This document shows, one piece after another, positions 45,662-56,700 of a stretch of DNA of 64,000 nucleotides. A model generated the notes under the pieces. The model was given only the letters and a program-made list of their open reading frames with translations. It was not told the origin of the DNA and did no database searches. How positions within the stretch are numbered: the first letter of the stretch is position 1; the number at the start of each line of letters is the position of its first letter. Position numbers and translations under genes: made by a program. This DNA comes from Nostoc carneum NIES-2107. Its GTDB lineage: Bacteria; Cyanobacteriota; Cyanobacteriia; Cyanobacteriales; Nostocaceae. The DNA is taken from NCBI GenBank assembly GCA_002368155.1, contig AP018180.1, positions 7,682,561 to 7,746,560 on the forward strand. Reading direction: 5' to 3'.

Positions 45662-48472
45662 ATGTATGAATTAGAGACAGATGATATTCTCAATCAAGTA
45701 GCAGTTATCGGTATGGCTGGACGGTTTCCCAAATCCAAAAATCTCAATGATTTTTGGCATCACCTCCAGCAGGGAACCGAATTGATTTCCTTTTTTTCAG
45801 AGCAAGAGCTAGAGTCAGCAGGAATTGAGTCTGTTGTCCTGAATAATCCTAATTTTGTTAAAGCCAATGGCGCATTAGAAGATATCGAACTTTTTGATGC
45901 GGCGTTTTTTGGTTACACTCCTCGACAGGCAGAAATTATCGACCCGCAGCATCGCCTGTTTTTAGAAGTTGCCTGGTCAGCTCTAGAACATGCAGGCTAT
46001 GATTCGGAAAATTATGATGGTCGCATTAGTATTTATGGTGGTGCTAGCATTAGCAGTTATTTTTTGTTCAATCTTTTTGTAAACCAAGAATTAATAAATT
46101 TAGTTGGTATCGATCAAATTAGGCATAACAATCGCCCAGATAATTTGACTACAAGAGTTGCTTATAAATTAAATCTAAATGGTTCTGCAATCACAGTTCA
46201 AACAGGGTGTTCAACCTCACTAGTTGCTGTTCACTTAGCTTGCCAAAGTTTGCTAGATCGTGAATCTGATATGGCATTAGCTGGTGGAGTTTCTATATCT
46301 GCTGCCCAAAAAGTTGGTTATTTATATCAAGAGGGAGGGATTTTGTCTCCTGATGGACATTGTCGGGCTTTTGATGCCCAGGCACGGGGAACTATTAATG
46401 GTAACGGTGTAGGTATTGTAGTTTTAAAACGATTGGCAGATGCGATCGCAGATCATGATTATATTCATGCTGTGATCAAAGGTTCAGCTATTAATAACGA
46501 TGGTTCGCAAAAAGTGGGTTACACCGCCCCTAGCGTCAATGGACAAGCAAAAGTAATTGCTGAGGCTTTGGCAATAGCCAGAGTTGAGCCTGAAACCATT
46601 GGCTATGTAGAAGCGCATGGTACGGCAACTGCTTTAGGAGACCCGATTGAAGTTGCGGCATTAACAGAAGCTTACCGCATCGGTACTGACAAAAAGAATT
46701 TCTGTGCGATTGGTTCTGTGAAAACCAATATCGGACATTTAGATACAGCTGCTGGGGTTGCTGGTTTAATTAAAACTGTTTTGGCTCTTCACCATCAACA
46801 AATACCTCCTAGCCTCCATTTTGAGGAGCCTAATCCCAAAATTGACTTTGCCAATAGTCCCTTTTACGTCAATAACACCTTGACTAAATGGCAGACAAAC
46901 GGCACTCCCCGACGTGCTGGAGTTAGTTCTTTTGGGATTGGTGGTACTAATGCCCATGTAGTTTTAGAAGAAGCAACTGTTTTGGAGCAGGGGTGCAGGG
47001 GAGCTTTCAAGGGTAGAAGATATCAGTTGTTATTACTCTCTGCTAAAACTGCATCTGCATTAGATACTGCTAGTGCGAATCTGGCTCAACATCTAATGCA
47101 GCATCCAAAGCTCAATTTGGCGGATGTGGCTTATACCCTTAGTGTTGGTCGCCGTACTTTTGAACATCGCAAAATAGTGGTTTGCCAAGATATTGAAGAT
47201 GCCATACAAACCTTAGAAGGCAAAGACCCACAAACAAGTTTGACACAGAATGATAGCGATCGCTCTCTCATATTCATGTTCCCTGGGCAAGGTTCTCAGT
47301 ATGTAGACATGGGTAAAGATTTATACGAAAATGAGCCGATTTTCCGCCAACAAGTTGATTACTGTTGTGAATTGCTGAAATTATCTTTGGGCTTAGATTT
47401 GCGGACTGTAATTTACCCACAAGAACAACAAAAGCCAGCAGCAACGCAACAACTAAAACAAACCCAAATCACCCAATTAGCCTTGTTTGTGATTGAATAT
47501 GCCTTAGCAAAGTTGTGGATGGCATGGGGTATTCATCCTCAGGCAATGATTGGTCATAGCATTGGAGAATATGTAGCTGCAACTATAGCTGGGGTGTTTT
47601 CTCTGGAAGATGCTTTAGCAGTGGTAGCAATGCGTGGGCGTTTAATGCAGCAAATGCCTGTTGGTGCTATGCTTGCCGTACCATTATCAGAGTTAGAACT
47701 GCAACCATTATTAACTGCAGAACTGGACTTAGCCGCAGTTAATGGTTCCTCTCTATGTGTGGTTTCTGGCACAGAATCGGCAATTCATCACTTACAAAAT
47801 CAACTCAACCAGCAAGGGATAGATAGCCGGATTTTACATACTTCTCATGCCTTTCATTCCCAGATGATGCACCCGATCATCGAGCCATTTGCACAGTATT
47901 TGCAAACAATCAATCTTAAACCTCCTAGCATTCCTTTTATATCTAATGTCACTGGTACTTGGATTACTCATGCCCAGGCTACAGATTGCCATTATTGGGC
48001 TAAACATTTACGTCAAATAGTCCGCTTTGACCAAGGAATGACTGAGTTACTCAAACAAGCAAATCGCATTTTCTTGGAAGTCGGTGCGGGACAGACATTG
48101 AGTACTTTAACTAAGCGCAAGGAATGCGATCGCTTAGTATTTTGTTCTATTCGCCATCCTCATTATCAAGAATCGGATGTAGCATTTTTACTCAACAATT
48201 TGGGTCAACTTTGGTTAAATGGCATAGCGGTAAATTGGCAGAGTTTTTATCAAAATCAACAATCTTATCGTTTACCTTTACCTACATATCCTTTTGAACG
48301 CCAAAGATATTGGATAGAACCAGCTCAAGTTAGTACATACAATCCTTGGTATAAGAAGGGACAAGGAACAGATAAACCAGCAGCACAAAGCTTGACTAAT
48401 AATCATGTTGAAACAGTAATTTCACAGCAATTAAATTTGATGTTTCAGCAACTAGATTTATTAGAAAATTAG
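45662..48472 (+). CDS. Type I PKS: KS-AT
   Basis: The product is 936 residues. The ketosynthase (about 10-440) has the catalytic Cys in VQTGCSTSLVAVH and the two His in EAHGTATALGDPIE and KTNIGHLDTAAG. The acyltransferase (about 535-830) has GHSIGEYVAA and HAFHS, the malonyl-CoA-selective pattern. No carrier domain is present, and the carrier is the first domain of the next protein. The C-terminus is a helical stretch (VISQQLNLMFQQLDLLEN) that may dock. The KS-AT linker contains an apparent in-frame repeat insertion (46981-47025). It would extend the peptidyl chain from the Asp module by a C2 unit, giving a beta-keto intermediate for the aminotransferase. Confidence 0.93.
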   Translation: MYELETDDILNQVAVIGMAGRFPKSKNLNDFWHHLQQGTELISFFSEQELESAGIESVVLNNPNFVKANGALEDIELFDAAFFGYTPRQAEIIDPQHRLFLEVAWSALEHAGYDSENYDGRISIYGGASISSYFLFNLFVNQELINLVGIDQIRHNNRPDNLTTRVAYKLNLNGSAITVQTGCSTSLVAVHLACQSLLDRESDMALAGGVSISAAQKVGYLYQEGGILSPDGHCRAFDAQARGTINGNGVGIVVLKRLADAIADHDYIHAVIKGSAINNDGSQKVGYTAPSVNGQAKVIAEALAIARVEPETIGYVEAHGTATALGDPIEVAALTEAYRIGTDKKNFCAIGSVKTNIGHLDTAAGVAGLIKTVLALHHQQIPPSLHFEEPNPKIDFANSPFYVNNTLTKWQTNGTPRRAGVSSFGIGGTNAHVVLEEATVLEQGCRGAFKGRRYQLLLLSAKTASALDTASANLAQHLMQHPKLNLADVAYTLSVGRRTFEHRKIVVCQDIEDAIQTLEGKDPQTSLTQNDSDRSLIFMFPGQGSQYVDMGKDLYENEPIFRQQVDYCCELLKLSLGLDLRTVIYPQEQQKPAATQQLKQTQITQLALFVIEYALAKLWMAWGIHPQAMIGHSIGEYVAATIAGVFSLEDALAVVAMRGRLMQQMPVGAMLAVPLSELELQPLLTAELDLAAVNGSSLCVVSGTESAIHHLQNQLNQQGIDSRILHTSHAFHSQMMHPIIEPFAQYLQTINLKPPSIPFISNVTGTWITHAQATDCHYWAKHLRQIVRFDQGMTELLKQANRIFLEVGAGQTLSTLTKRKECDRLVFCSIRHPHYQESDVAFLLNNLGQLWLNGIAVNWQSFYQNQQSYRLPLPTYPFERQRYWIEPAQVSTYNPWYKKGQGTDKPAAQSLTNNHVETVISQQLNLMFQQLDLLEN

Positions 48473-48503
48473 GTAAATTATTAAATATTAAATTTTTAGA
48501 AAA

Positions 48504-51500
48504 ATGATGGCACAAAAAACACGATATGAAATTAAATTAATCCTCCAAGAACTTCTTGCTCAAGCACTGGGAGTAAATTTATCTATAATTAATAGCCAAA
48601 CTCCTTTTATCGAAATGGGAGCCGATTCTCTAATTTTATTGCAGTTTAATCGGGCTATTAAGGAAAAATTAGGTATTGATATTTCTTTTCGCTTATTGTT
48701 AGAAGATTTTCCCACAATTGACGCTTTAGCAACTTATATAACTGAAAAATTCCCGGCACAAGTATCTGTAAAACCTAGTTTGAGCGAAAATCAACCACAA
48801 TCTTCTATCCCAGTACAAACAATACAGGTATTAAAAGCCAACACTGTTTTAGAACAGGTTGTAGCACAGCAGTTGCAGTTAATGTCTAAACAGCTAGACT
48901 TATTACGTAAAGCCAGGATAGCTGATCAGCAGGTTACTCGCACCTCAACGCCAATTTCTCAGCCTTTAGTAAGTCAGGAAGAGTCTACTAGCAAGATCAA
49001 ATTGAGTCCGCATCAGCAACAACATCTAGATGCGTTAATTACGGAGTTTGTTGAACTGACTAAAGAGTCCAAACGGCTCACCCAAGATTATCGTTGCTTT
49101 CATGCTAATAGTAGAGCGATCGCAGGTTTTCTGCCTTTAACCAAAGAGATTGTATATCCCATCCACGGGCAACGAGGAGAAGGAGCCAGGCTTTGGGATG
49201 TTGACGGTAACGAATATGTAGATATCTCAATGGGTTTTGGTTCGCTGTTATTTGGTCATTCGCCCTCGTTTATTCTCATCGCCGTCCAAGCGCAAATTCA
49301 GCAAGGGATACTCAATGGCCCGCAATCACGTCTTGCTGGTCAGGTAGCCGAGTTAATCTGCGAACTCACAGGTGCAGAACGGGCAGCCTTTTGTAATGAT
49401 GGCAGCGAGGCCGTGATGGGAGCAATACGCATAGCACGCGCTACTACTGGACGGTCAAAAATTGCTTTATTTGCTGGCTCTTATCATGGTAATTATGATG
49501 GGGTTTTGGTGAGAGGAGTCACTACTAATGAGGGAACGCCGCACTCTGTCCCGAAAGCTATAGGTATTCCCTCATACATTGCTGATGATGTTATAGTACT
49601 TGACTATGGAAATCCTGAATCTATCGAGATTCTTAAAACTCATGCTCACGAATTGGCAGCTGTTTTAGTTGAGCCGATACAAAGTAAGCGGCCAGAGTTG
49701 CAACCCAAAGAGTTTTTGCTTCAGTTACGACAACTTACCCAAGAAACAGGAATTGTCTTAATTTTTGACGAAGTAATTACTGGCTTTCGGATGCATCCAG
49801 GTGGAATTCAAGGATTGTGGAATATTCAAGCAGATTTGACCACCTACGGTAAAGCTGTGGCGGGTGGAATGCCAATTGGAGTGATAGCTGGTAAGGCGGC
49901 TTTGATGGATGCACTTGATGGTGGGATGTGGAATTATGGCGATAAGTCTTATCCGGAAGCAGAAACCACCATCTTTGCGGGTACTTTTTTTAAACATCCT
50001 TTGGTAATGGCTGCGGCTTGGGCTGCACTCAACCACATAAAAAATTGTGGGGCGCAACTTCAGGAAGAACTAACTCAAAAGACAACAAAATTAGCTGAAG
50101 TTCTCAATAATTACTTTCGGCAAAAACAAGTACCTATTCAAGTAGTTCATTTTGGCTCACTCTTTCGGTTTACAGCTTCCAGTCCTTTGCAATTTGGTAA
50201 TTTATTTTTCTACTACCTACTGAAAAAAGGCGTTTATGTCTGGGAAGGACGCACTTTTTATTTATCTACAGCACACACCGATGCAGATATTGAACAGATA
50301 ATTGCGGCGGTCAAAGAAAGTGTCGTAGAAATGCAACAAGGGGAGTTATTGCCAACTCCCCAAGAAATGATCAAACTTCCTCTCACAGCAGCACAAAAAG
50401 AACTTTGGTTTTTAGCACAGATGGGAGATAAAGCCTCCCGCGCCTATAACGAATCTCGATATATCCACCTGCGAGGAGCTTTTAATTTCTCAGCCTTACA
50501 TCAGGCTATTCAAGCAATTATTAACCGTCACGAGGCACTACGAACTACTTTTAGTCCAAAAGGGGATGAGCAAATTATTCATCCCAGCTTAACTATAGAT
50601 ATTCCTATCAGTGACTTGTCGATTTTAGAGCCGAGTCAAAAACAAGCACAACTATTAAAGTTGTTAGCACAAGAAGCTCAACAAATTTTCGAGCTGGAGC
50701 AAGCACCATTACTGCGTTTTCATCTCATCAAATTAGAAGCACAACACCATATTTTAGTGATGACTAATCATCATATCGTTGCTGATGGTTGGTCAATTGG
50801 TATTTTATTAAGAGAATTAGCAACTATATATGCAGCTGAGTGTCGAGGTGTAGCTTGGCAATTGCCACAACCTCAAAAATTTAGTGATTATGCGCTGTCG
50901 CAAATCCAGTTGCAGCAAAGCCCAGAAATGACAAAAGCCAGGGCTTATTGGCTAGAGCAATTTGCTACAGTGCCAGTTTTGGAATTACCAAGCGATCGCG
51001 CGCGACCATCAACATTTAGTTACATTGGTGCAAGGAAGAATATCATTCTAAGTACGTCGTTATATAACGCTTTAAAAAGCTTGAGCAGGCAACATGGTTA
51101 CACTCTATTTACCATCTTGCTAGCCTCTTTTATGGCGTTCTTACAACGATTGGCTAATCAGCAAGATGTGGTGGTTGGAATTGCAGCTGCAGGACAGTCT
51201 TCTCTTGCAGGTAAGCATCTTGTGGGTCATTGCGTCAATCTGTTACCGATACGTAATCCAGATATTCAAAATCCCACATTTATAGAGTATTTAAGTTTAG
51301 TGCAAAAGATATTGCTAGATGCTTATGAACATCAAAATTATCCTTTTATTAAACTGGTTGAAGAATTAAAATTACCCAGAGACTTAAGCCGCACACCACT
51401 ATTTACTGTAGGGTTTAATTTAGATAAAGCTGAATCTTATGCAACGTCCTTGAATAACGAGTTTGAAATCGTTAAAAATTCTCCTCATACGACCAAGCTA

Positions 51501-53624
51501 GATATTAGTTTGAATGTTGCTCAAACAGATGACCAAGTTTTGCTAGAGTTTGAATATAATACTGACCTCTTTGATGCCCAAACCATTCAGCGTTGGATTG
51601 CTCATTATGTCACCTTACTCACAGGTTTGGTTCAGCAACCAGAAAAACATCTTGGGAATTTACCATTATTAACCACCAATGAACAAAATCAACTGTTGGT
51701 AGAGTGGAATAATACGGCAATTACTTATCCACAAAACCAGTGCATTCATCAACTATTTGAATCACAGGTAGCACAAACACTTGATGCTATTGCTGTAGTG
51801 TTTGAGAATGAGCAATTAACCTATCGAGAATTAAACCAGCGAGCCAATCAACTTGCACATTACCTCCAAAAACAGGGAATAAAACAAGAAGTATTGGTAG
51901 GGATTTGTGTAGAACGTTCTGTAGAAATGATTGTAGGAATTTTAGGTATTTTAAAAGCTGGCGGAGCTTATGTGCCACTTGACCCAGCATATCCCCAAGA
52001 ACGGCTAAATTTCATGTTAGCGGATGCCAATTTATCGTTGGTGTTAACTCAACATAAATTTAAGGACTGGCTACCTAAAAACCATTATCAAAATATTTAC
52101 TTAGATGCAGATTGGCAGTTAATTAGTAAGGAAAGTCAGGAGAATCTCAATATAAAAGTCACAGCTACAAATTTGGCTTATGTGATTTATACTTCAGGTT
52201 CTACAGGTAAACCTAAGGGTGTGATGGTGCAACATCATTCTTTAGTAAATTATACAGAAACAGCAATTGTTAAATATGCGTTGAAAGCAAGCGATCGCAT
52301 TCTACAATTTGCTTCCATCTGCTTTGATGTAGCAGCAGAAGAAATATTTACTAGCTTGGTCGTTGGTGCTACATTAGTGCTGCGTCATGATTCAATGTTG
52401 AGTTCAACGCCAGCATTTTTAGAGAAGTGTCATCAGCTAAAAATAACTGTCTTAGCTTTACCAACTGCCTTTTGGCATCAAATCATCGCTGAATTTTCTG
52501 AGAATGTATCTTTACCTGAATCACTGCGTTTAGTAATTATTGGTGGAGAAAAAGCATCTTCACAACGATTAGCAACTTGGCTACAGCTTGTAGGTAAAAA
52601 AGTACAATTAATTAATTCTTATGGCCCTACAGAAGCAACAATTGGTACAACCATCAGCAATTTATCGAATTTATTAGAATTCAATACCTTGAGAGAAGTG
52701 CCAATTGGTAAAGCAATAGATAATGTACAAGTTTATATATTAGACTCTTATTTCCAACCTACTCCTATTGCTGTACCTGGGGAACTATACATAGGTGGTA
52801 TGGGTATAGCAAGAGGATATCTCAAGCAACCTCAATTAACAGCAGAAAAATTTATCCCTAATCCTTTCAGTAGGAAACCAGGAACGCGTCTTTATAAGAC
52901 AGGTGACTTAGCTCGTTATTTACCTAATGGCGAAATTGAGATTTTAAGACGGGTTGACGAGCAAGTCAAAATTCGCGGTTTTAGGATTGAATTAGGCGAA
53001 ATTGCAGCGCAATTAAATCAACATCCTGATGTCAAAGAAGCAGTAGTAAAAGTGTGGGAGGAAGACGGTGATCAACGTTTAGTAGGATATGTCAGTTCTC
53101 AATCAAAACCGCAACTCACAGGTACTAAGTTGCGAAGCTTTTTGAAGGAACAACTTCCAGAATACATGATACCTTCTGCTTTTGTAATTTTAGAAGCTTT
53201 ACCGATCACGCCCAACGGTAAAATAGATAGGCTTGCATTACCTGCACCAGAAAAATTTCGCCCAGAGTTAGCAGCTAATTACGTAGTACCGCAAACTGAA
53301 GTAGAACAAACTATTGCTAATATTTGGCAAAAAGTTTTAAATATTGAAAATATAGGCATTCACGATAACTTTTTTGAAATTGGTGGTCATTCATTGCTAA
53401 TAATTAAAGTGCATAGTGAATTGCAGAAAATATTTAAAACTGATTTGGCGATGCTTGATTTATTTAGATATCCAACTATCAGTTCTTTAGCAGAGTTATT
53501 GAGTCAATTGCAAAATCAAGCTCCAACTATCCAAAAGACAGATAATCAGACAGAAAAAATTACAAGTGCTAAAGAACAACAAAGGAAACGTCTACAAAAA
53601 ATGAAATTAGCTAGAAATATTTAG
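48504..53624 (+). CDS. Hybrid PKS/NRPS: ACP-aminotransferase-C-A-T
   Basis: The product is 1706 residues. The ACP (Ser in MGADSL, about 40) is followed by a helical segment repeating the tail of the previous protein (VLEQVVAQQLQLMSKQLDLL, about 115). Next is a class III PLP aminotransferase of the GSA-AT type (about 215-610, PLP lysine in TYGKAVAGGMPIG, about 448, and FDEVITGFR). Such domains, as in mycosubtilin and microcystin synthases, convert an ACP-bound beta-ketone to a beta-amine. A condensation domain with intact HHIVADGWS (about 755), an A domain (pocket reads D-V-E-L-I-G-S-I-G by eye, no confident substrate) and a carrier (DNFFEIGGHSLL, about 1628) complete it. It continues the chain from KS-AT. 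ATG codons at 48504 and 48507 are both possible. Confidence 0.93.
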   Translation: MMAQKTRYEIKLILQELLAQALGVNLSIINSQTPFIEMGADSLILLQFNRAIKEKLGIDISFRLLLEDFPTIDALATYITEKFPAQVSVKPSLSENQPQSSIPVQTIQVLKANTVLEQVVAQQLQLMSKQLDLLRKARIADQQVTRTSTPISQPLVSQEESTSKIKLSPHQQQHLDALITEFVELTKESKRLTQDYRCFHANSRAIAGFLPLTKEIVYPIHGQRGEGARLWDVDGNEYVDISMGFGSLLFGHSPSFILIAVQAQIQQGILNGPQSRLAGQVAELICELTGAERAAFCNDGSEAVMGAIRIARATTGRSKIALFAGSYHGNYDGVLVRGVTTNEGTPHSVPKAIGIPSYIADDVIVLDYGNPESIEILKTHAHELAAVLVEPIQSKRPELQPKEFLLQLRQLTQETGIVLIFDEVITGFRMHPGGIQGLWNIQADLTTYGKAVAGGMPIGVIAGKAALMDALDGGMWNYGDKSYPEAETTIFAGTFFKHPLVMAAAWAALNHIKNCGAQLQEELTQKTTKLAEVLNNYFRQKQVPIQVVHFGSLFRFTASSPLQFGNLFFYYLLKKGVYVWEGRTFYLSTAHTDADIEQIIAAVKESVVEMQQGELLPTPQEMIKLPLTAAQKELWFLAQMGDKASRAYNESRYIHLRGAFNFSALHQAIQAIINRHEALRTTFSPKGDEQIIHPSLTIDIPISDLSILEPSQKQAQLLKLLAQEAQQIFELEQAPLLRFHLIKLEAQHHILVMTNHHIVADGWSIGILLRELATIYAAECRGVAWQLPQPQKFSDYALSQIQLQQSPEMTKARAYWLEQFATVPVLELPSDRARPSTFSYIGARKNIILSTSLYNALKSLSRQHGYTLFTILLASFMAFLQRLANQQDVVVGIAAAGQSSLAGKHLVGHCVNLLPIRNPDIQNPTFIEYLSLVQKILLDAYEHQNYPFIKLVEELKLPRDLSRTPLFTVGFNLDKAESYATSLNNEFEIVKNSPHTTKLDISLNVAQTDDQVLLEFEYNTDLFDAQTIQRWIAHYVTLLTGLVQQPEKHLGNLPLLTTNEQNQLLVEWNNTAITYPQNQCIHQLFESQVAQTLDAIAVVFENEQLTYRELNQRANQLAHYLQKQGIKQEVLVGICVERSVEMIVGILGILKAGGAYVPLDPAYPQERLNFMLADANLSLVLTQHKFKDWLPKNHYQNIYLDADWQLISKESQENLNIKVTATNLAYVIYTSGSTGKPKGVMVQHHSLVNYTETAIVKYALKASDRILQFASICFDVAAEEIFTSLVVGATLVLRHDSMLSSTPAFLEKCHQLKITVLALPTAFWHQIIAEFSENVSLPESLRLVIIGGEKASSQRLATWLQLVGKKVQLINSYGPTEATIGTTISNLSNLLEFNTLREVPIGKAIDNVQVYILDSYFQPTPIAVPGELYIGGMGIARGYLKQPQLTAEKFIPNPFSRKPGTRLYKTGDLARYLPNGEIEILRRVDEQVKIRGFRIELGEIAAQLNQHPDVKEAVVKVWEEDGDQRLVGYVSSQSKPQLTGTKLRSFLKEQLPEYMIPSAFVILEALPITPNGKIDRLALPAPEKFRPELAANYVVPQTEVEQTIANIWQKVLNIENIGIHDNFFEIGGHSLLIIKVHSELQKIFKTDLAMLDLFRYPTISSLAELLSQLQNQAPTIQKTDNQTEKITSAKEQQRKRLQKMKLARNI

Positions 53625-53713
53625 AAACCCGAGCTAATCATCAATAAGATGTACTGATTACGAATAGAAAATCTAACCACAGAGGCACAGAGTTCATAGA
53701 GGAATTATAGAAA

Positions 53714-56700
53714 ATGGAAGGTTCAGAGATAGCAATTATTGGTTTATCAGGACGTTTTCCTGGTGCGAAAAATATTGAAGAATTCTGGCAGAATTTACAA
53801 GCGGGTAGAGAAACAATTACTTTTTTTACAAATGAAGAACTGATAGATTCAGGGATAGATCCAGTTTTAGTGGATCATCCTAAATATGTGAAAGCTAGAG
53901 GTGTATTAGCAGACGCAGAATTTTTTGATGCATCCTTTTTTGGGTTCACTCCTAGAGAAGCAGAAATTACCGATCCGCAACATCGACTGTTTTTAGAATG
54001 TGCTTGGTCAGCTTTAGAAAATTCTGGCTACAATCCAGAAAGTTATTCTGGTACAATTGGCGTTTATGCTGGTAGCGGTTTGAGTGGCTATCTATTTAAT
54101 GTTTATACTAATGAAAATATTCGTAATTCTGTTGATTTTCACCAAATAACAATTGGTGGAGATAAAGATTATTTAAGCACTCGTGTTTCTTATAAATTCA
54201 ATTTACAAGGGCCAAGTTATACTGTTCAAACTGCCTGTTCAACTTCATTAGTTGCAGTTCATTTAGGATGTCAAAGTCTCCTAAATGGAGAATGTGACAT
54301 GGCTTTAGCTGGTGGTGTTTCTATCAGTGCATTACGCAAACATGGCTATTTTTATAAAGAAGGGGGCATAGGTTCACCTGATGGACATTGCCGCGCCTTT
54401 GATGCCAAAGCACAAGGAACCGTTGGCGGTGAAGGTATGGGCGTTGTGGTGTTAAAGAGATTAGAAGATGCGATCGCAGATCGAGATACTATCTATGCAG
54501 TAATTAAAGGTTCCGCCATCAATAACGATGGTTCACAAAAAGTCAGCTTTACAGCACCCAGTATTAATACTCAAGCTCAAGTAATTAAAACTGCTCAAGC
54601 TGTCGCCGAAGTTGCGCCCGAAACTATCACCTATATTGAAGCCCACGGTACGGGTACATCTTTAGGCGATCCCATTGAAATTGCGGCTTTAACTGAAGCT
54701 TTTCGCGCCAATACCGACAAAACAGGCTTTTGTGCTATAGGTTCTTTAAAAACCAACACTGGCCATTTGGATGCGGCGGCTGGGGTGGCAGGTTTAATCA
54801 AAACTGTTTTAGCTCTCAAGCATCAAAAAATCCCAGCCAGCTTACACTTTGAACAACCCAATCCCCAAATTGATTTTGTCAATAGTCCCTTCTACGTCAA
54901 TACTCAACTCACTGATTGGCAAACAAACGATACTCCCAGACGCGCGGGGGTGAGTTCTTTTGGTATTGGGGGAACAAATGCTCATGTGATTTTGGAAGAA
55001 GCACCCTTTGTAGAGCAGGGGAGCAGTTCGCTGAAAGCGTTCCCGCAGGGTGGAGCAGAGGAGCGGAGGAGAGAATATCAGTTTTTGGTAATCTCTGCAA
55101 AGACTGCTACAGCTTTAGAGACTGCGACGCAAAATTTAGCTAACTATCTTCAGCAAAATCAAGATTTAAATGTGGCTGATGTCGCTTACACTTTGGCGGT
55201 AGGTCGTAAAGCTTTAGAACATCGGCGGATTTTGGTTTGTCAAAATCTGGAAAATGCGATCGCAATCCTAGCATCTCCAGATAGTCCAGAAGTTTTTACC
55301 CATTATCAAAAACCCTGCCATCGTCCAGTGGTGTTTATGTTTCCGGGACAGGGTTCTCAGTATGTGAATATGGGGCAAGAACTTTATGAAACTGAACCAT
55401 ACTTTAGAGAACAAGTTGACTATTGTGCGGAACTCCTCAAACCACATCTAGGTTTTGATTTGCGTGATGTCATCTATCCCAATGCAACGCAGACTCAAGA
55501 ACTAACACAAACTGCCATCACCCAGCCTGCTTTATTTGTGATTGAGTATGCTTTAGCAAAATTATGGATGAACTGGGGTGTCCGTCCAGAAGCGATGATT
55601 GGTCATAGCATCGGGGAATATGTCGCAGCAACTTTGGCAGGGGTTTTTAGTTTAGAAGATGCTTTAAAGTTAGTTGCTCATCGCGGACGTTTGATGCAAG
55701 AACTACCCGGTGGTGCGATGCTCTCGGTGCAGATGGGAGAGTCGGAAATTCAACCTTTTTTGGCTGTAGAATTGGCACTAGCGGCAAGTAATTCACCATC
55801 AAGCTGTGTAGTTTCCGGTACGATAAATGCGATCGCCAAATTAGAACAGCAATTACAACAGCAAGGTATAAATTATCGCAGACTGCATACATCTGGTGCT
55901 TTTCATTCGCCCATAATGGATGCGATGATTGAGCCATTTACGAAGCTGTTACAACAAATCAGCCTGCAACCTCCGCAAATTCCTTTCATCTCCAACCTTA
56001 GCGGTACATGGATAAGGAAAGAAGCAGCTATAGACCCCAATTATTGGGCAAAACATCTACGGCAAACTGTACGCTTTAGTGATGGAATTGCCAAGTTACA
56101 AAAGCAACCAGAACGCATCTTTTTAGAAGTGGGTCCTGGAAAAACTTTAAATACCTTTGTCAAGCATCAAAAACTAGAGGTAGTAACACTCACCTCGCTA
56201 CGTCATCCCCAAGAACAAAAATCAGATATAGCATTTATATTTAATACTTTGGGTCGTCTGTGGTTGCAAGGAGTAAAAGTTGATTGGTCGAGTTTTTATA
56301 GCCATGAAAAACCCTACCATATTCCTTTACCTACCTATCCTTTTGAGCGTCAGCGTTATTGGGTAGAACCACAACAACAGGGATTTAAAGCAGAATTTAC
56401 AACTAACGAACTGTGGAAATCTGTAGTCGAAATTGGCAAAAAACAGGCTCAAACACAGTTACTTGAGCGAGAAATGTATTTAAGTAATAAACAGTGTTTA
56501 GATAACTTATGCCTTGCTTACATCAACTTAACTTTGCAAGATTTAGATATTTTTAAAGATGCTGTGACTAAGTATTCTTTTGAAGAAATATATGAGCAAA
56601 GCCGCATTATTTCTCGCTATCGTCAGTTATTGTATCGTTGGTTAGATGTATTAGTAGAAAACGGTTATTTACAGCAAGAACAAGGGCTGTTTAGCAACTT

